Shown here in pieces: positions 1 through 8,281 of a stretch of DNA of 64,000 nt. The notes under the pieces are model-generated. The model searched no databases, was not told the origin of the DNA, and saw only the letters and a program-made list of their open reading frames with translations. Position 1 is the first letter of the stretch. Each line of letters opens with the position of its first letter. The DNA comes from Desulfonatronospira thiodismutans ASO3-1 (lineage in GTDB: Bacteria > Desulfobacterota > Desulfovibrionia > Desulfovibrionales > Desulfonatronovibrionaceae): the NCBI RefSeq assembly GCF_000174435.1, contig NZ_ACJN02000003.1:264263-328262 (forward strand), written 5' to 3'. Position numbers and translations under genes: made by a program.

Positions 1-10
1 CTGTTCTTGA

Positions 11-283
11 TCAAGCATGCTCTTGAAGGAGCATATTAACTAATGTTTCTGTAGATACTCCCTGGTGCTTGGCCTTATTCCGTACTTTTTCAAGAACAGA
101 TTCTGCTACAGGAATAAGATAAACATGACGGTTAATATCAACATTAAACTGAACATCTTCCATATAAGCTTCGTAATCAGCAGAATCATGGCTTTCCCAG
201 AAATCTGCCGCATCAGCTATAGAATCAAAAGATACAGGCAACTCATCTCTATGATAATTTTTCATTTTATTTTCTTTTTGCAT
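11..283 (-). CDS. BrnA/CopG-type antitoxin
   Basis: A 90-residue protein with the pattern ADFWESHDSADY, typical of CopG/BrnA antitoxins, followed by a C-terminal segment (EKVRNKAKHQGVSTETLVNM) that resembles a ribbon-helix-helix or helical DNA-binding tail. It lies directly downstream of, and overlaps by 17 bases, the BrnT-like toxin on the same strand, which is the usual toxin-first brnTA order. Inferred role: neutralise the toxin and repress the pair. A later Met (MKNYHRDEL, seventh residue) is an alternative start. Confidence 0.75.
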   Translation of the reverse strand: MQKENKMKNYHRDELPVSFDSIADAADFWESHDSADYEAYMEDVQFNVDINRHVYLIPVAESVLEKVRNKAKHQGVSTETLVNMLLQEHA

Positions 284-554
284 ATATTTTCTTCTCCTTT
301 TCAGTCATATCACGAGCTGATATCACCAGAGCTTCATGTGTTCGTTTATAAATGAAAAATACGACAAGGTATCTGCCAGAATCTGTCCTTCCAAGAGCCC
401 TGTAAACATGTTCTCCCTTGACCTTACCTCTTTCTATCCTGTGAAAAACAGGAAGATCTTTAAAAATATTCTCGACGTCATTCGTAGTGACAGCATGTTT
501 CTTCTCCAGTTTATCGATAATATCAGAAAGCCAGATAATACTATTAATAAGCAT
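267..554 (-). CDS. BrnT-like ribonuclease toxin
   Basis: A 95-residue basic protein. The C-terminal half (GRYLVVFFIYKRTHEALVIS followed by ARDMTEKEKKIYAKRK) matches the BrnT/RelE-fold pattern in which a beta strand is followed by ISAR..T..E...Y. Family members are mRNA-cleaving toxins. It is the first gene of a two-gene unit with the overlapping antitoxin downstream. The N-terminus lacks the usual F.WD..K opening, so it is a divergent member. Confidence 0.7.
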   Translation of the reverse strand: MLINSIIWLSDIIDKLEKKHAVTTNDVENIFKDLPVFHRIERGKVKGEHVYRALGRTDSGRYLVVFFIYKRTHEALVISARDMTEKEKKIYAKRK

Positions 555-559
555 GTCGA

Positions 560-1510
560 TCTCCCCTCATAAATTGGGCTGATGCAAGCATCCCGCCGAT
601 TTGGCAATCACGGCCCAGACGATGCCTCGTAATTTAAATCCATCCCGTATGCGGCTTCGCCGTGGTTCGTGGTGAGGTTAGCAGGACACGACATCACCGA
701 TTCACTGACTTCTTACTGTCTTCTGAACATCTGACTTATAAATCAGGATTTACTCTTACAACTCAATATATTTCTTTGCAACAATCTCAGGCGTTATTCT
801 TGGTTCTGCGGCTTCGCCGCTGTTCCTGGTTAGTCGTTCTTGGTTCGGCCTTCGGCGTTCCTCGTTCCTGGTTCCTGGTTCGTGGTTCGTAGTTAATGAT
901 GAACGCGGCTTCGCCGTGGATCTTGGTTTTATGGGCAAATTATGCTGTCGGTAGTAGTCAAAGCACAGGGTTTCGGCGCAGCGTTTGCCCTAATCATAGC
1001 AAGCCCGCCGACCGATGGGATTAACATTACCCCAATAGCTTTCCGGCTGGGGAATGTAAACTCAAAACATGCAGACTATGCTATCTTTACACTTCGCGAT
1101 TAATTTCGGGGAAATACTCCGCGTCCACAGAGAAGAGATATTACCCACCCCAGTACCATCACAAGGATGAGCTACCCCTATAAAATCGGCAGAGCCGGCA
1201 CTTCGTGCATTTCATGGGGCAGCCGCAACACCCCAGTGTATTAAAGGAGAATACACGGGGCAGGCCCGGAAAGACACGGAAAAGTTAATCCCCCAATCCC
1301 TCAATTCCTAAATTCCTAAATTCCCCAATTCCTTCCTAAATCCCTGCCTCTTCCCCATGCCCCATGCCCTATGCCTTCTTCCCCAATCCCCCAATCCCTC
1401 AATTCCTAAATTCCTAAATTCCCCAATTCCTTCCTAAATCCCTGCCTCTTCCCCATGCCCCATGCCCTATGCCTTCTTCCCCAATCCCCCAATCCCTCAA
1501 TTCCCTGCAT
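560..1510. repeat. gene-free repeat region with palindromes and pyrimidine-rich repeats
   Basis: No convincing gene is seen. The stretch holds mini-hairpins (GCGGCTTCGCCGC type near 655, 805 and 903), a run of GTTCCTGGTTCGTGG-like repeats at 820-900, a copy of the nested palindromic element (about 1148-1264, see 2105-2230), and a directly repeated pyrimidine-rich text (CCCCAATCCCTCAATTCC and CCCCATGCCCTATGCC units) at about 1291-1505, where a roughly 93-bp block occurs twice in tandem. Confidence 0.7.
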
Positions 1511-1515
1511 TCCAG

Positions 1516-1791
1516 TCACCCATCTTTTTCCATGGATAAACGTTCAGCTACCCACATATTTACCAGCGTTTGAGGCAATAATCCCCGGGAACGGGCCTGA
1601 GATTCAACCTGGCTGAATATATCCGGGTCCAAAGTGATACGCCGCCTTTGTTCTGCCCTGACCTCCAAATGCACTTCACTGGTTTCATTCCAGTATTCGG
1701 CCAGGCTATGAGTATCCCAGAATTCAGAGACAGCCTCCAATGAATCTGCCTGAGAAATGCTGGTTTTTTGTGGATATTCATTTTTTTTCAT
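1516..1791 (-). CDS. orphan CopG/BrnA-type antitoxin
   Basis: A 91-residue protein with SEFWDTHSLAEYWNET, the signature of the CopG-antitoxin family, and a C-terminal segment (SQVESQARSRGLLPQTLVNM) parallel to that of the antitoxin at 11-283. An AAGGAG ribosome-binding site precedes the ATG. No toxin gene is found on either side, so it is a solitary antitoxin left from a broken TA pair or acting alone. Confidence 0.7.
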   Translation of the reverse strand: MKKNEYPQKTSISQADSLEAVSEFWDTHSLAEYWNETSEVHLEVRAEQRRRITLDPDIFSQVESQARSRGLLPQTLVNMWVAERLSMEKDG

Positions 1792-2028
1792 AGAGTCTCC
1801 TTTCTTTCTTGTCCATATCTCTTGCGCTTTGTCATCCCTGTCCTCGTTTTCAAAAAAAGTTATCCCACCAAAACAGTATGTTGAAAATACAAGACCAAAA
1901 CCACCATAATCGTTGATTACTTATGATAATAAGGCAATATGGGATTGAAAACAAGAACCCTCTAAGAGCCAGAAACCCGGCCACCCTGGAACACAATCCG
2001 AGGCAGGCCGGCGATCTACCTTCTTATT

Positions 2029-2230
2029 GTTCCCACGCTCTGTCCCGCCAGGGAGGGAGAACATCCCCCGGACGCTCCGCGGCCCAGAGAAGAGAATTTG
2101 CCCACCCCAGTACCATCACAAGGCTGAGCTACCCCTATGAAATCGGCAGAGCCGGCACTTTGTGCATTTCATGGGGCAGGCGGGGCAGGCGGAACACCCC
2201 AGTGTATTAAAAGAGAATACACGGGGCAGG
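2029..2230. repeat. nested palindromic element, filled form (outer + second hairpin)
   Basis: After a dispersed 65-bp repeat (GTTCCCACGCTCTGTCCCGC..., also near 3499, 4555 and 46160) comes an outer element 2105-2190 that begins CCCCAGTACCATC and ends GGGGCAGGC. It contains an inner element 2150-2180 (CCCCTATGAAAT ... ATTTCATGGGGCAGG) with two internal hairpins. A second small hairpin, 2197-2230, runs CCCCAGTGTATT ... AATACACGGGGCAGG. The site at 46201 lacks both elements and the site at 4723 lacks only the second, so both are insertions. Confidence 0.8.
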
Positions 2231-2515
2231 CCCGGAAAGACACGGAAAAGTCTGAAGCGTTGCAAAGCAACGCAAATTCCGTGTGTTCCGTGTATTCCGT
2301 GGGCAGATTCTTCAGCCCCGAAGGGGCCTCTTTATTGTATCCAGGCTCTTTCTATCCAAGGCGGGTGAACATTATAAAAGAAGCAAAAAACTGACTTTTG
2401 CAGGTTCAGCTTGCCAGGCTTGCCCGCCAGGATTACAATATATTGAACAAACAAGGTCAAAATCAGAACTCAGGCTCAGTCTCCAGCTGGCAGCTAACCG
2501 GACATGACAACGAAA
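2231..2515 (+). repeat. about 280-bp module shared upstream of two TA loci
   Basis: This stretch (CCCGGAAAGACACGG through the mini-hairpin CGTTGCAAAGCAACG to GGCAGCTAACCGGACATG) is closely matched at about 46205-46503. In both places it ends immediately before the first gene of an unrelated TA pair (DUF4258/YgiT here, MNT/HEPN there). It may supply a promoter or mark a recombination boundary. No clear sigma-70 promoter is visible. Confidence 0.7.
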
Positions 2516-2821
2516 ATGGACGATAACCTGATTGCAAGGCTGGTAGATTCAGGAAATTACCAGTTCAGAAAACATGCTGCAGAAAGAGCTGCTGAACGGG
2601 GAATCGACCCTCTTGATGTGAAAGAGGCCATTCTCAACGGAAAAATTATTGAACATTACCCTGATGATCCCAGAGGATACTCTTTTCTGGTCAGCGGTAA
2701 ATCCCGAGAGATCAAATATACACACATCGTGTGCGGATATCAGGATGGTATCTTATGGATCATCACGGTCTATGAACCTGATCCTGAGGACTGGCATGAC
2801 CCATACCAAAGGAGATGCTGA
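2504..2821 (+). CDS. DUF4258 (MqsR/RelE-like) toxin candidate
   Basis: A 105-residue protein with the DUF4258 pattern: a histidine-rich helix FRKHAAERAAERGIDPLDV, then strands SFLVSGKSREIKYTHIVCGY and a C-terminal VYEPDPEDW. Such proteins are paired with YgiT-type zinc-finger proteins in MqsRA-like TA systems, as here: the next gene starts three bases after this one stops. Toxin activity is inferred from family and context. A start four codons downstream (ATG at 2516) is also possible. Confidence 0.8.
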   Translation: MTTKMDDNLIARLVDSGNYQFRKHAAERAAERGIDPLDVKEAILNGKIIEHYPDDPRGYSFLVSGKSREIKYTHIVCGYQDGILWIITVYEPDPEDWHDPYQRRC

Positions 2822-2823
2822 TT

Positions 2824-3072
2824 ATGAAATGTTTTGAGTGCGGTGGAGAAGTCCTGAAGACCCTGGGTGCTGTTAAAATGGCCTGCCCCGATGGCGGCTT
2901 TATAATCTTTAAAGACATTCCCATGAATCAATGCCGTCAATGTGGAGAACAGTACATTCCCGGCAAGTGGGCAGAAAAAATCGGTTTCATGATGCGCAAC
3001 AGGGAAAGCCTGACTCCCTCAGAAATTATCCAGGTGCCTGTTGTCACCCCGGCAAGTGATGCCTGTGCCTGA
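2824..3072 (+). CDS. YgiT-type zinc-finger antitoxin
   Basis: An 82-residue protein with two CxxC pairs (MKCFECGG near the N-terminus and QCRQCGEQYIPGKWAEKI about 35 residues later), the zinc-binding arrangement of the MqsA N-terminal domain (YgiT type). It lacks a long helix-turn-helix domain. The ATG at 2824 is preferred because MKCFECGG is the conserved opening. Likely co-transcribed with, and antitoxin to, the DUF4258 gene just upstream. Confidence 0.8.
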   Translation: MKCFECGGEVLKTLGAVKMACPDGGFIIFKDIPMNQCRQCGEQYIPGKWAEKIGFMMRNRESLTPSEIIQVPVVTPASDACA

Positions 3073-3197
3073 AATAAAACCATGTAAACTAACGCGGGCC
3101 ATGCCCGCAACCCAAGAAACAAAGAAACCTTAACCGCCAGTTCGCCCTGGTTGAATGGCTACGCCTACACTTCGGGATCACCGTAACGGAGGAGAAA

Positions 3198-3407
3198 ATG
3201 AGCCCAATAGAAACCGATCATGAAACTATTAAAAGGATATTCAAGGAGTCTCTGGCTGAGACCTTGCATGAAAACAGGCAATTGTTTGAGGAAATAATCA
3301 CGGACGTGTTTGAGGATCTCGCCCTCTCCGAGGCGATTAAAGAAGGAAAGGAAACTGAAAAAGTAAGTCGTGAAGAAATATTCAGGACTTTGGAGCAAAG
3401 CCAATGA
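3198..3407 (+). CDS. small antitoxin-like protein of a broken RelE-type pair
   Basis: A 69-residue helical, acidic protein (ESLAETLHENRQLFEEIITD ... ALSEAIKEGKETEKVSREE) of the kind that precedes RelE/ParE toxins. Its stop codon overlaps the start of the next frame (ATGA), a typical TA arrangement. A GGAGGAGAAA ribosome-binding site precedes the ATG. The partner is truncated, so this is probably a surviving antitoxin. Confidence 0.65.
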   Translation: MSPIETDHETIKRIFKESLAETLHENRQLFEEIITDVFEDLALSEAIKEGKETEKVSREEIFRTLEQSQ

Positions 3408-3490
3408 AGGTTGCCTTCAGAGCCAGCTTCAACCGCGACCTTAAGAAGGTAAAGGATAAAGCTACACTCCAGATGGTGGACAACATTTAG
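3404..3490 (+). pseudogene. truncated RelE/ParE toxin
   Basis: Twenty-eight codons (MKVAFRASFNRDLKKVKDKA...) match the opening of RelE/ParE toxins. The frame then ends in TAG, and the following sequence is the dispersed GTTCCCACGCTCTGTCCC repeat. The toxin is therefore cut short by a rearrangement, with the antitoxin intact upstream. Confidence 0.65.
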
Positions 3491-3592
3491 AAGGATATTG
3501 TTCCCACGCTCTGTCCCACCAGGGCGGAAGAACTCCCTCCGGACGCTCCGCGTCCGCAGGCCTGTCCCTTGATTCTCCGAGTCTTCTAATGC

Positions 3593-3823
3593 CTAAAACA
3601 TCAACTCGGGCAATACCCTTTCGGCTTTTTGTAGACAGGCAGTAAGCTGATCCCGGGGCATTTTATCCGGATCCGAGATTTGACCAACAATGATTTCCAA
3701 CTGATTATGCAGTTCTGTAGGCATCTGTCCTCTCTCCCAGCACTCTTCAACAAGCTTGATCAAGCTTATGGAGGCGAATGCCAGTAAAGGATCATCTTGG
3801 GTAAACAGCTTTGTATTTTTCTT
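3593..3823 (-). CDS. conserved-looking small protein downstream of pyrE, no ATG start
   Basis: An open frame of about 76 codons (KLFTQDDPLLAFASISLIKL ... MPTELHNQLEIIVGQISDP ... ERVLPELMF) reads on after the pyrE stop on the same strand. Its regular helical, amphipathic character suggests a real protein, but no ATG lies at the 5' end; a TTG/CTG start or a fusion lost by frameshift is possible. The family is not recognised. It may have been translationally coupled to pyrE. Confidence 0.4.
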   Translation of the reverse strand, partial: KKNTKLFTQDDPLLAFASISLIKLVEECWERGQMPTELHNQLEIIVGQISDPDKMPRDQLTACLQKAERVLPELMF

Positions 3824-3831
3824 TTAAGAGA

Positions 3832-4450
3832 TCAAGTTGCTTGGGCGAAATCGGGCTTTTCATGACTGCTCTCTTGGGTCTGGGTATATTGCGCTTCGTC
3901 CAGAAACTCTTCCTTGCAAAACAATGAAACCACAGGGCAATCTACTTGTCCCTTGATATTCTCAATGCCCTGGAATTCCTGCCGGTCTATAAGCACAACC
4001 ACTCCGGATATTTGCAATTCGTTCTTACGGGCCTGCTCAATGGCCTTAATCGTAGAACCTCCGGTGGTCACTACATCATCAACCACTATCACTCTATCCC
4101 CGGGAAATACATTACCTTCTATCCATTTCACTTCCCCATGGTCTTTCAGTCCTTTGCGAACCACAAACTGATTGATGCGCTGCCCTTCCTGCCAGGCTAC
4201 GTGCATAACAGCCGCTGCAATGGGATCCGCGCCCAGGGTCAAACCCCCTATCCCTGATACCTTCCACGGCTTAATCGTTTGCCATATCAACTCTCCAATC
4301 AATGCCGCACCTTCAGGGTCCATAGTGGTTTTTTTGCAGTCAAAATAAAAAACTGCTCAACGTGCCGGAAGCCAGTGAAAAAACCGGTTTCTGGCTATAC
4401 TTGAAGCTTTGCCTTTTTATAATCTCTTTGAGTCTATCTCTTGGATCCAT
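3832..4450 (-). pseudogene. pyrE: orotate phosphoribosyltransferase, single-base frameshift
   Basis: The gene would make UMP-pathway orotate phosphoribosyltransferase of about 205 residues. The PRPP-binding motif VIVVDDVVTTGGST and the region GLTLGADPIAAAVM are intact. The N-terminal part (MDPRDRLKEIIKRQSFKYSQ ... LASGTLSS) starts at 4450 with ATG but runs into TGA after a six-T run near 4343-4348 (positions in the genomic orientation). With five Ts the frame reads SSFYFDCKKTTMDPEGAALI and continues to the end. A sequencing error in the homopolymer or a real mutation would both explain it. Confidence 0.8.
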
Positions 4451-4554
4451 GACCACTCCATCTTAACGTTTGCTTAAAGAATATTTTCATACAGAAATCT
4501 GGCTGATGTCAAGCTATATTGGCGGAGTTTTTAAAAATCATGGAAATTCTTATC

Positions 4555-4724
4555 GATCCCACGCTCTGTCCCGCTAGGCCAGGAAAAATCCCCCCAGGCG
4601 CTCATCGTCCACAGAGAAGAGATTTTGCCCACCCCAGTACCATCACAAGGCTGAGCTACCCCTATGAAATCGGCAGAGCCGGCACTTTGTGCATTTCATG
4701 GGGCAGGCGGGGCAGGCGGAACAC
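4555..4724. repeat. nested palindromic element, outer-only form
   Basis: This is the same repeat as at 2029-2230 and includes the outer element from about 4633 (CCCCAGTACCATC) to 4717 (GGGGCAGGC). Here GGAACA is joined directly to CCCGGAAAG at 4723/4724, so this copy is the empty site for the second hairpin seen at 2197-2230. Confidence 0.8.
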
Positions 4725-4742
4725 CCGGAAAGACACGGAAAA

Positions 4743-5020
4743 GTCACTCCCCCAATTCCCCAATTCCTGAATCCCCCAATTCCCCAATTCCTGAATCCCC
4801 CAATTCCCCAATTCCTGAATCCCCCAATTCCCCAATTCCTAAATCCCTGCCTTCTTCCCCATGCCCCATGTTTACCCCGTGAAACAGCCCGAAGGGCTCC
4901 CTGTCGCGGACAGGGGTTTCACCGGGGCCCCATCCCTTAATCCCTCAATCCCTAAATCTTCCATCCCTCAATCCCTAAATCTTCCATCCCTCAATCCCCC
5001 AATTCCGAATTCCTAAATTC
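4743..5020. repeat. pyrimidine-rich tandem text with a cloverleaf palindrome
   Basis: Tandem units of the form CCCCCAATTCCCCAATTCCTGAAT run from 4745 to 4850 with similar text at 4935-5015. Between them, 4875-4931 is a cloverleaf palindrome: outer stem CCCCGTGAAAC / GTTTCACCGGGG with internal hairpins AGCCCgaaGGGCT and CCCTGTcgcggACAGGG. The counterpart at 18719-18788 sits in the same flanking text. From 5020 to 5433 no further gene is supported. Confidence 0.75.
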
Positions 5021-5433
5021 ACACCCTGGCATACGATTTGCTTAAATATAAATGCATCACAGTCACGACAGTTCTTTGACAGCAGCGAAAAATGATCCAG
5101 GCCAAGACAATACTCGGGCAGGACAGTTCCAGGTAAAGGAAACATGTTAACGACCCAATGTTCCTGCAAAAATCCCTTAGTCAACATTTTGGACACGAGG
5201 ACGCAACCACAAACCACTGTTTTCACTGAACTCTGTTCTCAAAAAACCGTCCTCTATCTGATGCAGAAGGACTTTTTTCATCCGGCATGACCCAGCCCGG
5301 CAACAAATCAGGGTATTGACAGAAACAGTCCAACTGTCTTAATAATCAATTAGAGACCATCTTTCCAGGGCCGCGGCCCAGGACAAGGACGATTTTAACA
5401 CAGCGCCTGCGGGCGCAAAAATGGAGGATTTTT

Positions 5434-5895
5434 ATGGAAAGTGTAGCGCAAAGAAAAGGACAGGGCGGTTTTACTTTAATTGAATTAATTGCGGTATTGG
5501 TGATTCTTGGCATTCTGGCGGCAGTAGCAGTACCCAGGTTTGTAGATTTCCAAGATGAGGCAGAGATAGCTTCAGCAAATGCCCAGGGAGCAAACATAAC
5601 TTCTGCTAGCGCCCTTAACGCTGCCAAGGCTCAAGTATATCAAGTAAGTGCTTTCGGTACTATTGAACCTAATCCAGTAAATGTTGAAGATTGTAGTTTA
5701 GGGGAAATACAAAAGTTGGAAGATGACTTTATGGCTGAATTTGACACTGAACAATTCGATATCGACACTTCAACAGGGTTCGACGAAGAATCTGTAGGAA
5801 AATTTTTATTGCATACTGTAACAGACCACGAAGATCCTGACGATTTTGAGACTGACACAGTAGATTGCTGGGTAATTATTGCTGATGAAGACTAA
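5434..5895 (+). CDS. type IV pilin-like protein (class III signal)
   Basis: A 153-residue prepilin. The leader ends at G12, followed by FTLIELIAVLVILGILAAVA, the processing site and hydrophobic spine of type IV pilins and pseudopilins, with Glu5 of the mature protein present. The C-terminal domain is very acidic and carries two cysteines (EDCSLGE and DCWVIIADED) likely to form the pilin disulfide loop. A GGAGG ribosome-binding site precedes the ATG. It is followed by a strong terminator, so it seems to be transcribed apart from the four-gene pilin group downstream. Confidence 0.85.
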   Translation: MESVAQRKGQGGFTLIELIAVLVILGILAAVAVPRFVDFQDEAEIASANAQGANITSASALNAAKAQVYQVSAFGTIEPNPVNVEDCSLGEIQKLEDDFMAEFDTEQFDIDTSTGFDEESVGKFLLHTVTDHEDPDDFETDTVDCWVIIADED

Positions 5896-5985
5896 TTGGG
5901 TCGGACCGGGCCAACCCTTTGAATTGTCAGGACAAATGCTAATTGGGTCGGACCGGGCCAACCCTTTGAATTGTCAGTACAAACA
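5892..5985. repeat. 47-bp tandem duplication at the pilin stop codon
   Basis: CTAATTGGGTCGGACCGGGC and the following bases are repeated in tandem with a 47-bp period (5892-5938 and 5939-5985), differing at very few positions. The first copy includes the stop codon of the pilin gene. Each copy contains the short palindrome GGTCGGACCGGGCC. Confidence 0.8.
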
Positions 5986-6008
5986 ACCTGAAAAACCTTG
6001 ATTTCTGA

Positions 6009-6056
6009 CCTTAGAGCAACGTTTTTGACCACAAAATCGTTGCTCTAAGGTTTTTT
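6009..6056 (+). terminator. rho-independent terminator after pilin gene
   Basis: A perfect 13-bp stem (CCTTAGAGCAACG / CGTTGCTCTAAGG) with a 16-base loop is followed by six Ts. Confidence 0.85.
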
Positions 6057-6089
6057 GTAACCATTCAGGGGGTTCCTCGGTGGTGATTA

Positions 6090-6480
6090 CTTGCACAAGG
6101 CCCTGGGGACTGTCCCCCGCTAAGTACTAACTGTGCAGTCTCACTACACTTCGCGCATGTACTTTTTGTATTGCCGTGCTGAAAAAGGTGTCGCGGGGAC
6201 TGTCCCCGGGCCGTTTGAGGCATCCCCTGAATGGTTACGGTTTTTTCATCCCTGCTGCCATGTCCCGGCTTTTCATTATTCCCAATCTCCCCTGCTCCAT
6301 ACTCTTCTTTCTCCTGCTCTCTTCCATTCATCGCTCATCATTCATCATTCCTTCTTCCCCATGCTCCATGCCCTTCCCACTCCCATATACCCACACCTCC
6401 ACACACCCCTGCCCTCCAATAATCCCTCAATCCCTCAATTCCCGAATCCCTGAATTTTATGCCCCATGCCATTCAATATA
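6090..6480. repeat. REP-like GGGACTGTCCC palindromes and pyrimidine-rich text
   Basis: No gene is seen. Two GGGGACTGTCCCC palindromes (near 6103 and 6195) resemble REP sequences that accompany RAYT transposases; related GGGACAGTC motifs precede the RAYT-2 copies at 29081 and 34705. From about 6270 to 6480 the sequence is the CCCCAATCCCTCAATTCCC-type pyrimidine-rich text. Confidence 0.55.
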
Positions 6481-6521
6481 ACCTATTGACTTTTACACCC
6501 TGTTTCCCCATATTCAAATTT

Positions 6522-7037
6522 ATGACAATCAAGAACAAAACCTGTTCCCCGAACATCCCCAGCCCCTCCAGGGGATTTACCATGCTGGAGATCGTCGCAG
6601 TCCTGGTCATCCTGGGAGTGCTGGCAGCAGTGGCGGTGAACAGGTTTACTGATATCGGGGCTAAAGACGTGGCAGCGGCCAACACCCTCAAGGTCCACCT
6701 GCGCTACGCCCAGCTCCGGGCCATGGGGGATGTGAATGACTGGGGGATTGAGATCGAGGCGGATACGTATACACTTGTAAGGGATAATGGAAACGTTCCA
6801 ACAGGTAATAGTCTTCCAGATCTTCCAGGTGCTCCATACCTCCCAGGTGAAGACAGTTATAAAAATGAAAATCTTGATGCAACTCTTTCTCCTCAGGATA
6901 CCATCATGTTTAGTGCCGCTCGTGGCAGACCTTATCTGGAAGGCAGTGATCCTGAAAATTTTCCCAACCCATATGAGATAACCGTTGGTAACAGTCAGAC
7001 CATAAATATAACAACTGAAACCGGATTTATAGAATAA
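6522..7037 (+). CDS. type IV pilin-like / GspH-like pseudopilin
   Basis: A 171-residue prepilin: basic leader ending SPSRG (G18), then FTMLEIVAVLVILGVLAAVA with Glu5. The globular part is reminiscent of GspH/FimT minor pseudopilins (LKVHLRYAQLRAMGDVNDWG, then a two-strand ending TVGNSQTINI). The ATG at 6522 gives a leader of normal length; the frame is open to an ATG at 6459 but that leader would be unusually long. It begins the set of four pilin-like genes up to 10054. Confidence 0.8.
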   Translation: MTIKNKTCSPNIPSPSRGFTMLEIVAVLVILGVLAAVAVNRFTDIGAKDVAAANTLKVHLRYAQLRAMGDVNDWGIEIEADTYTLVRDNGNVPTGNSLPDLPGAPYLPGEDSYKNENLDATLSPQDTIMFSAARGRPYLEGSDPENFPNPYEITVGNSQTINITTETGFIE

Positions 7038-7171
7038 TGTTTTGCCCGGCTTGATGGCAAAGACCGCCCAACAGCCGGCCATTCTTATAAATGACTTTAA
7101 TTTCATATAATTTTTATCAAGGCATTGCTGTTATGCAAGTTTCTAATTTCCTGCATACAGCACGGACTGCT

Positions 7172-7193
7172 CCCCTCCTTGGCCAAGGAGGGG
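7172..7193. repeat. perfect 22-bp palindrome between pilin genes
   Basis: CCCCTCCTTGGCC continues as its exact mirror (AAGGAGGGG), giving an 11-bp arm hairpin in the 309-bp gap between two pilin genes. It has no T-run and is more likely a repeat than a terminator. Nothing else is seen in this gap. Confidence 0.6.
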
Positions 7194-7346
7194 CCGGGGG
7201 CGGTTGTCTAAAGATCCCTTCCCTAAACCCTGACCATCTTGGAGATATCGCATATATGATCGAACTCCCAGAGAAACAGGTCAGTGATCAGCTGAATGCA
7301 ACTGCCCCGCATGAAGTAAGGCAATAAGGATTACGGTACTATCAAA

Positions 7347-7790
7347 ATGAACAAAAAAAGCAGAGGGTTTACCCTCCTGGAAGTGATAGCCGTCCTGGTG
7401 GTGGGCGGGATTGTAGCAGCGCTTCTAGTCCCTTTTATGAGCTCGGCGGTGGTTGACAGCCATAAGCCACTGGACAATTTGAGAAGCTCCAGCGGAGTCA
7501 GCTCGGAGATGGTCAAGGTTATTGCCAATTTCAAACCGAACTGGAATCCGGTGCCGCCTCCATGTGATGGCCTTGAAGGAAAGATCGAGGATTTTGTTGA
7601 AGACAAGGAAGAAAATGAAGAAGAGTGGAATGCGGAATTTGCAGATGATTCACCGCGCATATGTGGTTTTGACGATAATTTTCTTGAATGTGACTCTGAC
7701 CCACTACCTACTGATAGAGTGCTAGAAGTAACCTTACAAGATAAAGACAACCCCGGCTTTAGATTCACATATTATTTCCCTTGTAATTAA
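7347..7790 (+). CDS. type IV pilin-like protein
   Basis: A 147-residue prepilin with a short leader (MNKKSRG, cleavage after G7) followed by FTLLEVIAVLVVGGIVAALL. The mature domain is strongly acidic (EDFVEDKEENEEEWNAEF) and has cysteines in PPPCDG, RICGF, LECDS and a C-terminal FPCN, allowing two disulfides. It lies upstream of two further pilin-type genes with gaps of under 20 bases. Confidence 0.85.
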   Translation: MNKKSRGFTLLEVIAVLVVGGIVAALLVPFMSSAVVDSHKPLDNLRSSSGVSSEMVKVIANFKPNWNPVPPPCDGLEGKIEDFVEDKEENEEEWNAEFADDSPRICGFDDNFLECDSDPLPTDRVLEVTLQDKDNPGFRFTYYFPCN

Positions 7791-7808
7791 CTTTTTTTGC
7801 AGTGAGTT

Positions 7809-8267
7809 ATGAATAAACAATCCGGATTCACACTTGTTGAGCTTATTGCTACCATCACCCTGTTAGGCATTGTATCCGTAATTGGTGGAATGTTTCTGGT
7901 GCAGATTGTCCAGAGCTATCAATGGGCCGGCGACAACTACCATCTGGCACAGAAGACACAGGTTGTGATGACCAGAGTCTCCAATGAACTGCAAACAGCA
8001 GGAAGCTTTGGGTATAACTGTCGGCGCGATGATGAGCTGGAATATACAACGCACAATGGAGATGACGTAACAATAAGCAGAGACAACTCTAATCTTGATT
8101 ACCAAACGAATAATTCCTCATATACTCTGGTTGATGGGGTCTCGGACTTCCAAGTCGAGTACTTGAGTAACGGAGTATGCAGAATAACCCTGGAAATAAG
8201 CGGAGCTAACGATGCTCTCCAAGAATTCTCTTTTGCAGTCGCACCGACCTATTTAAGTGAACCATAA
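7809..8267 (+). CDS. minor pilin, PilW/GspJ-like
   Basis: A 152-residue prepilin: MNKQSG, cleavage after G6, then FTLVELIATITLLGIVSVIG. The stretch after the spine (QIVQSYQWAGDNYHLAQKTQ) followed by MTRVSNELQTAGSFGYNC resembles PilW/GspJ-type minor pilins, in which a helix is followed by R..L..A. The gene is 18 bases after its upstream neighbour and 14 before the PilX-like gene, so the group is probably one operon. Confidence 0.8.
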   Translation: MNKQSGFTLVELIATITLLGIVSVIGGMFLVQIVQSYQWAGDNYHLAQKTQVVMTRVSNELQTAGSFGYNCRRDDELEYTTHNGDDVTISRDNSNLDYQTNNSSYTLVDGVSDFQVEYLSNGVCRITLEISGANDALQEFSFAVAPTYLSEP

Positions 8268-8281
8268 AAAATGTAAAATTC

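Noticed and set aside
1923-2507. Small proline-rich open frames between 1923 and 2507
   Set aside because: They run through the dispersed repeat and palindromes, differ between copies, and have no ribosome-binding sites.
4743-4850. CRISPR array (short tandem repeats)
   Set aside because: Units are contiguous low-complexity text with no unique spacers of constant length, and no cas genes are seen.
4975-5226. Minus-strand open frame of 83 codons with several cysteines
   Set aside because: Its end lies in the low-complexity text, it has no ribosome-binding site and no recognisable family pattern.
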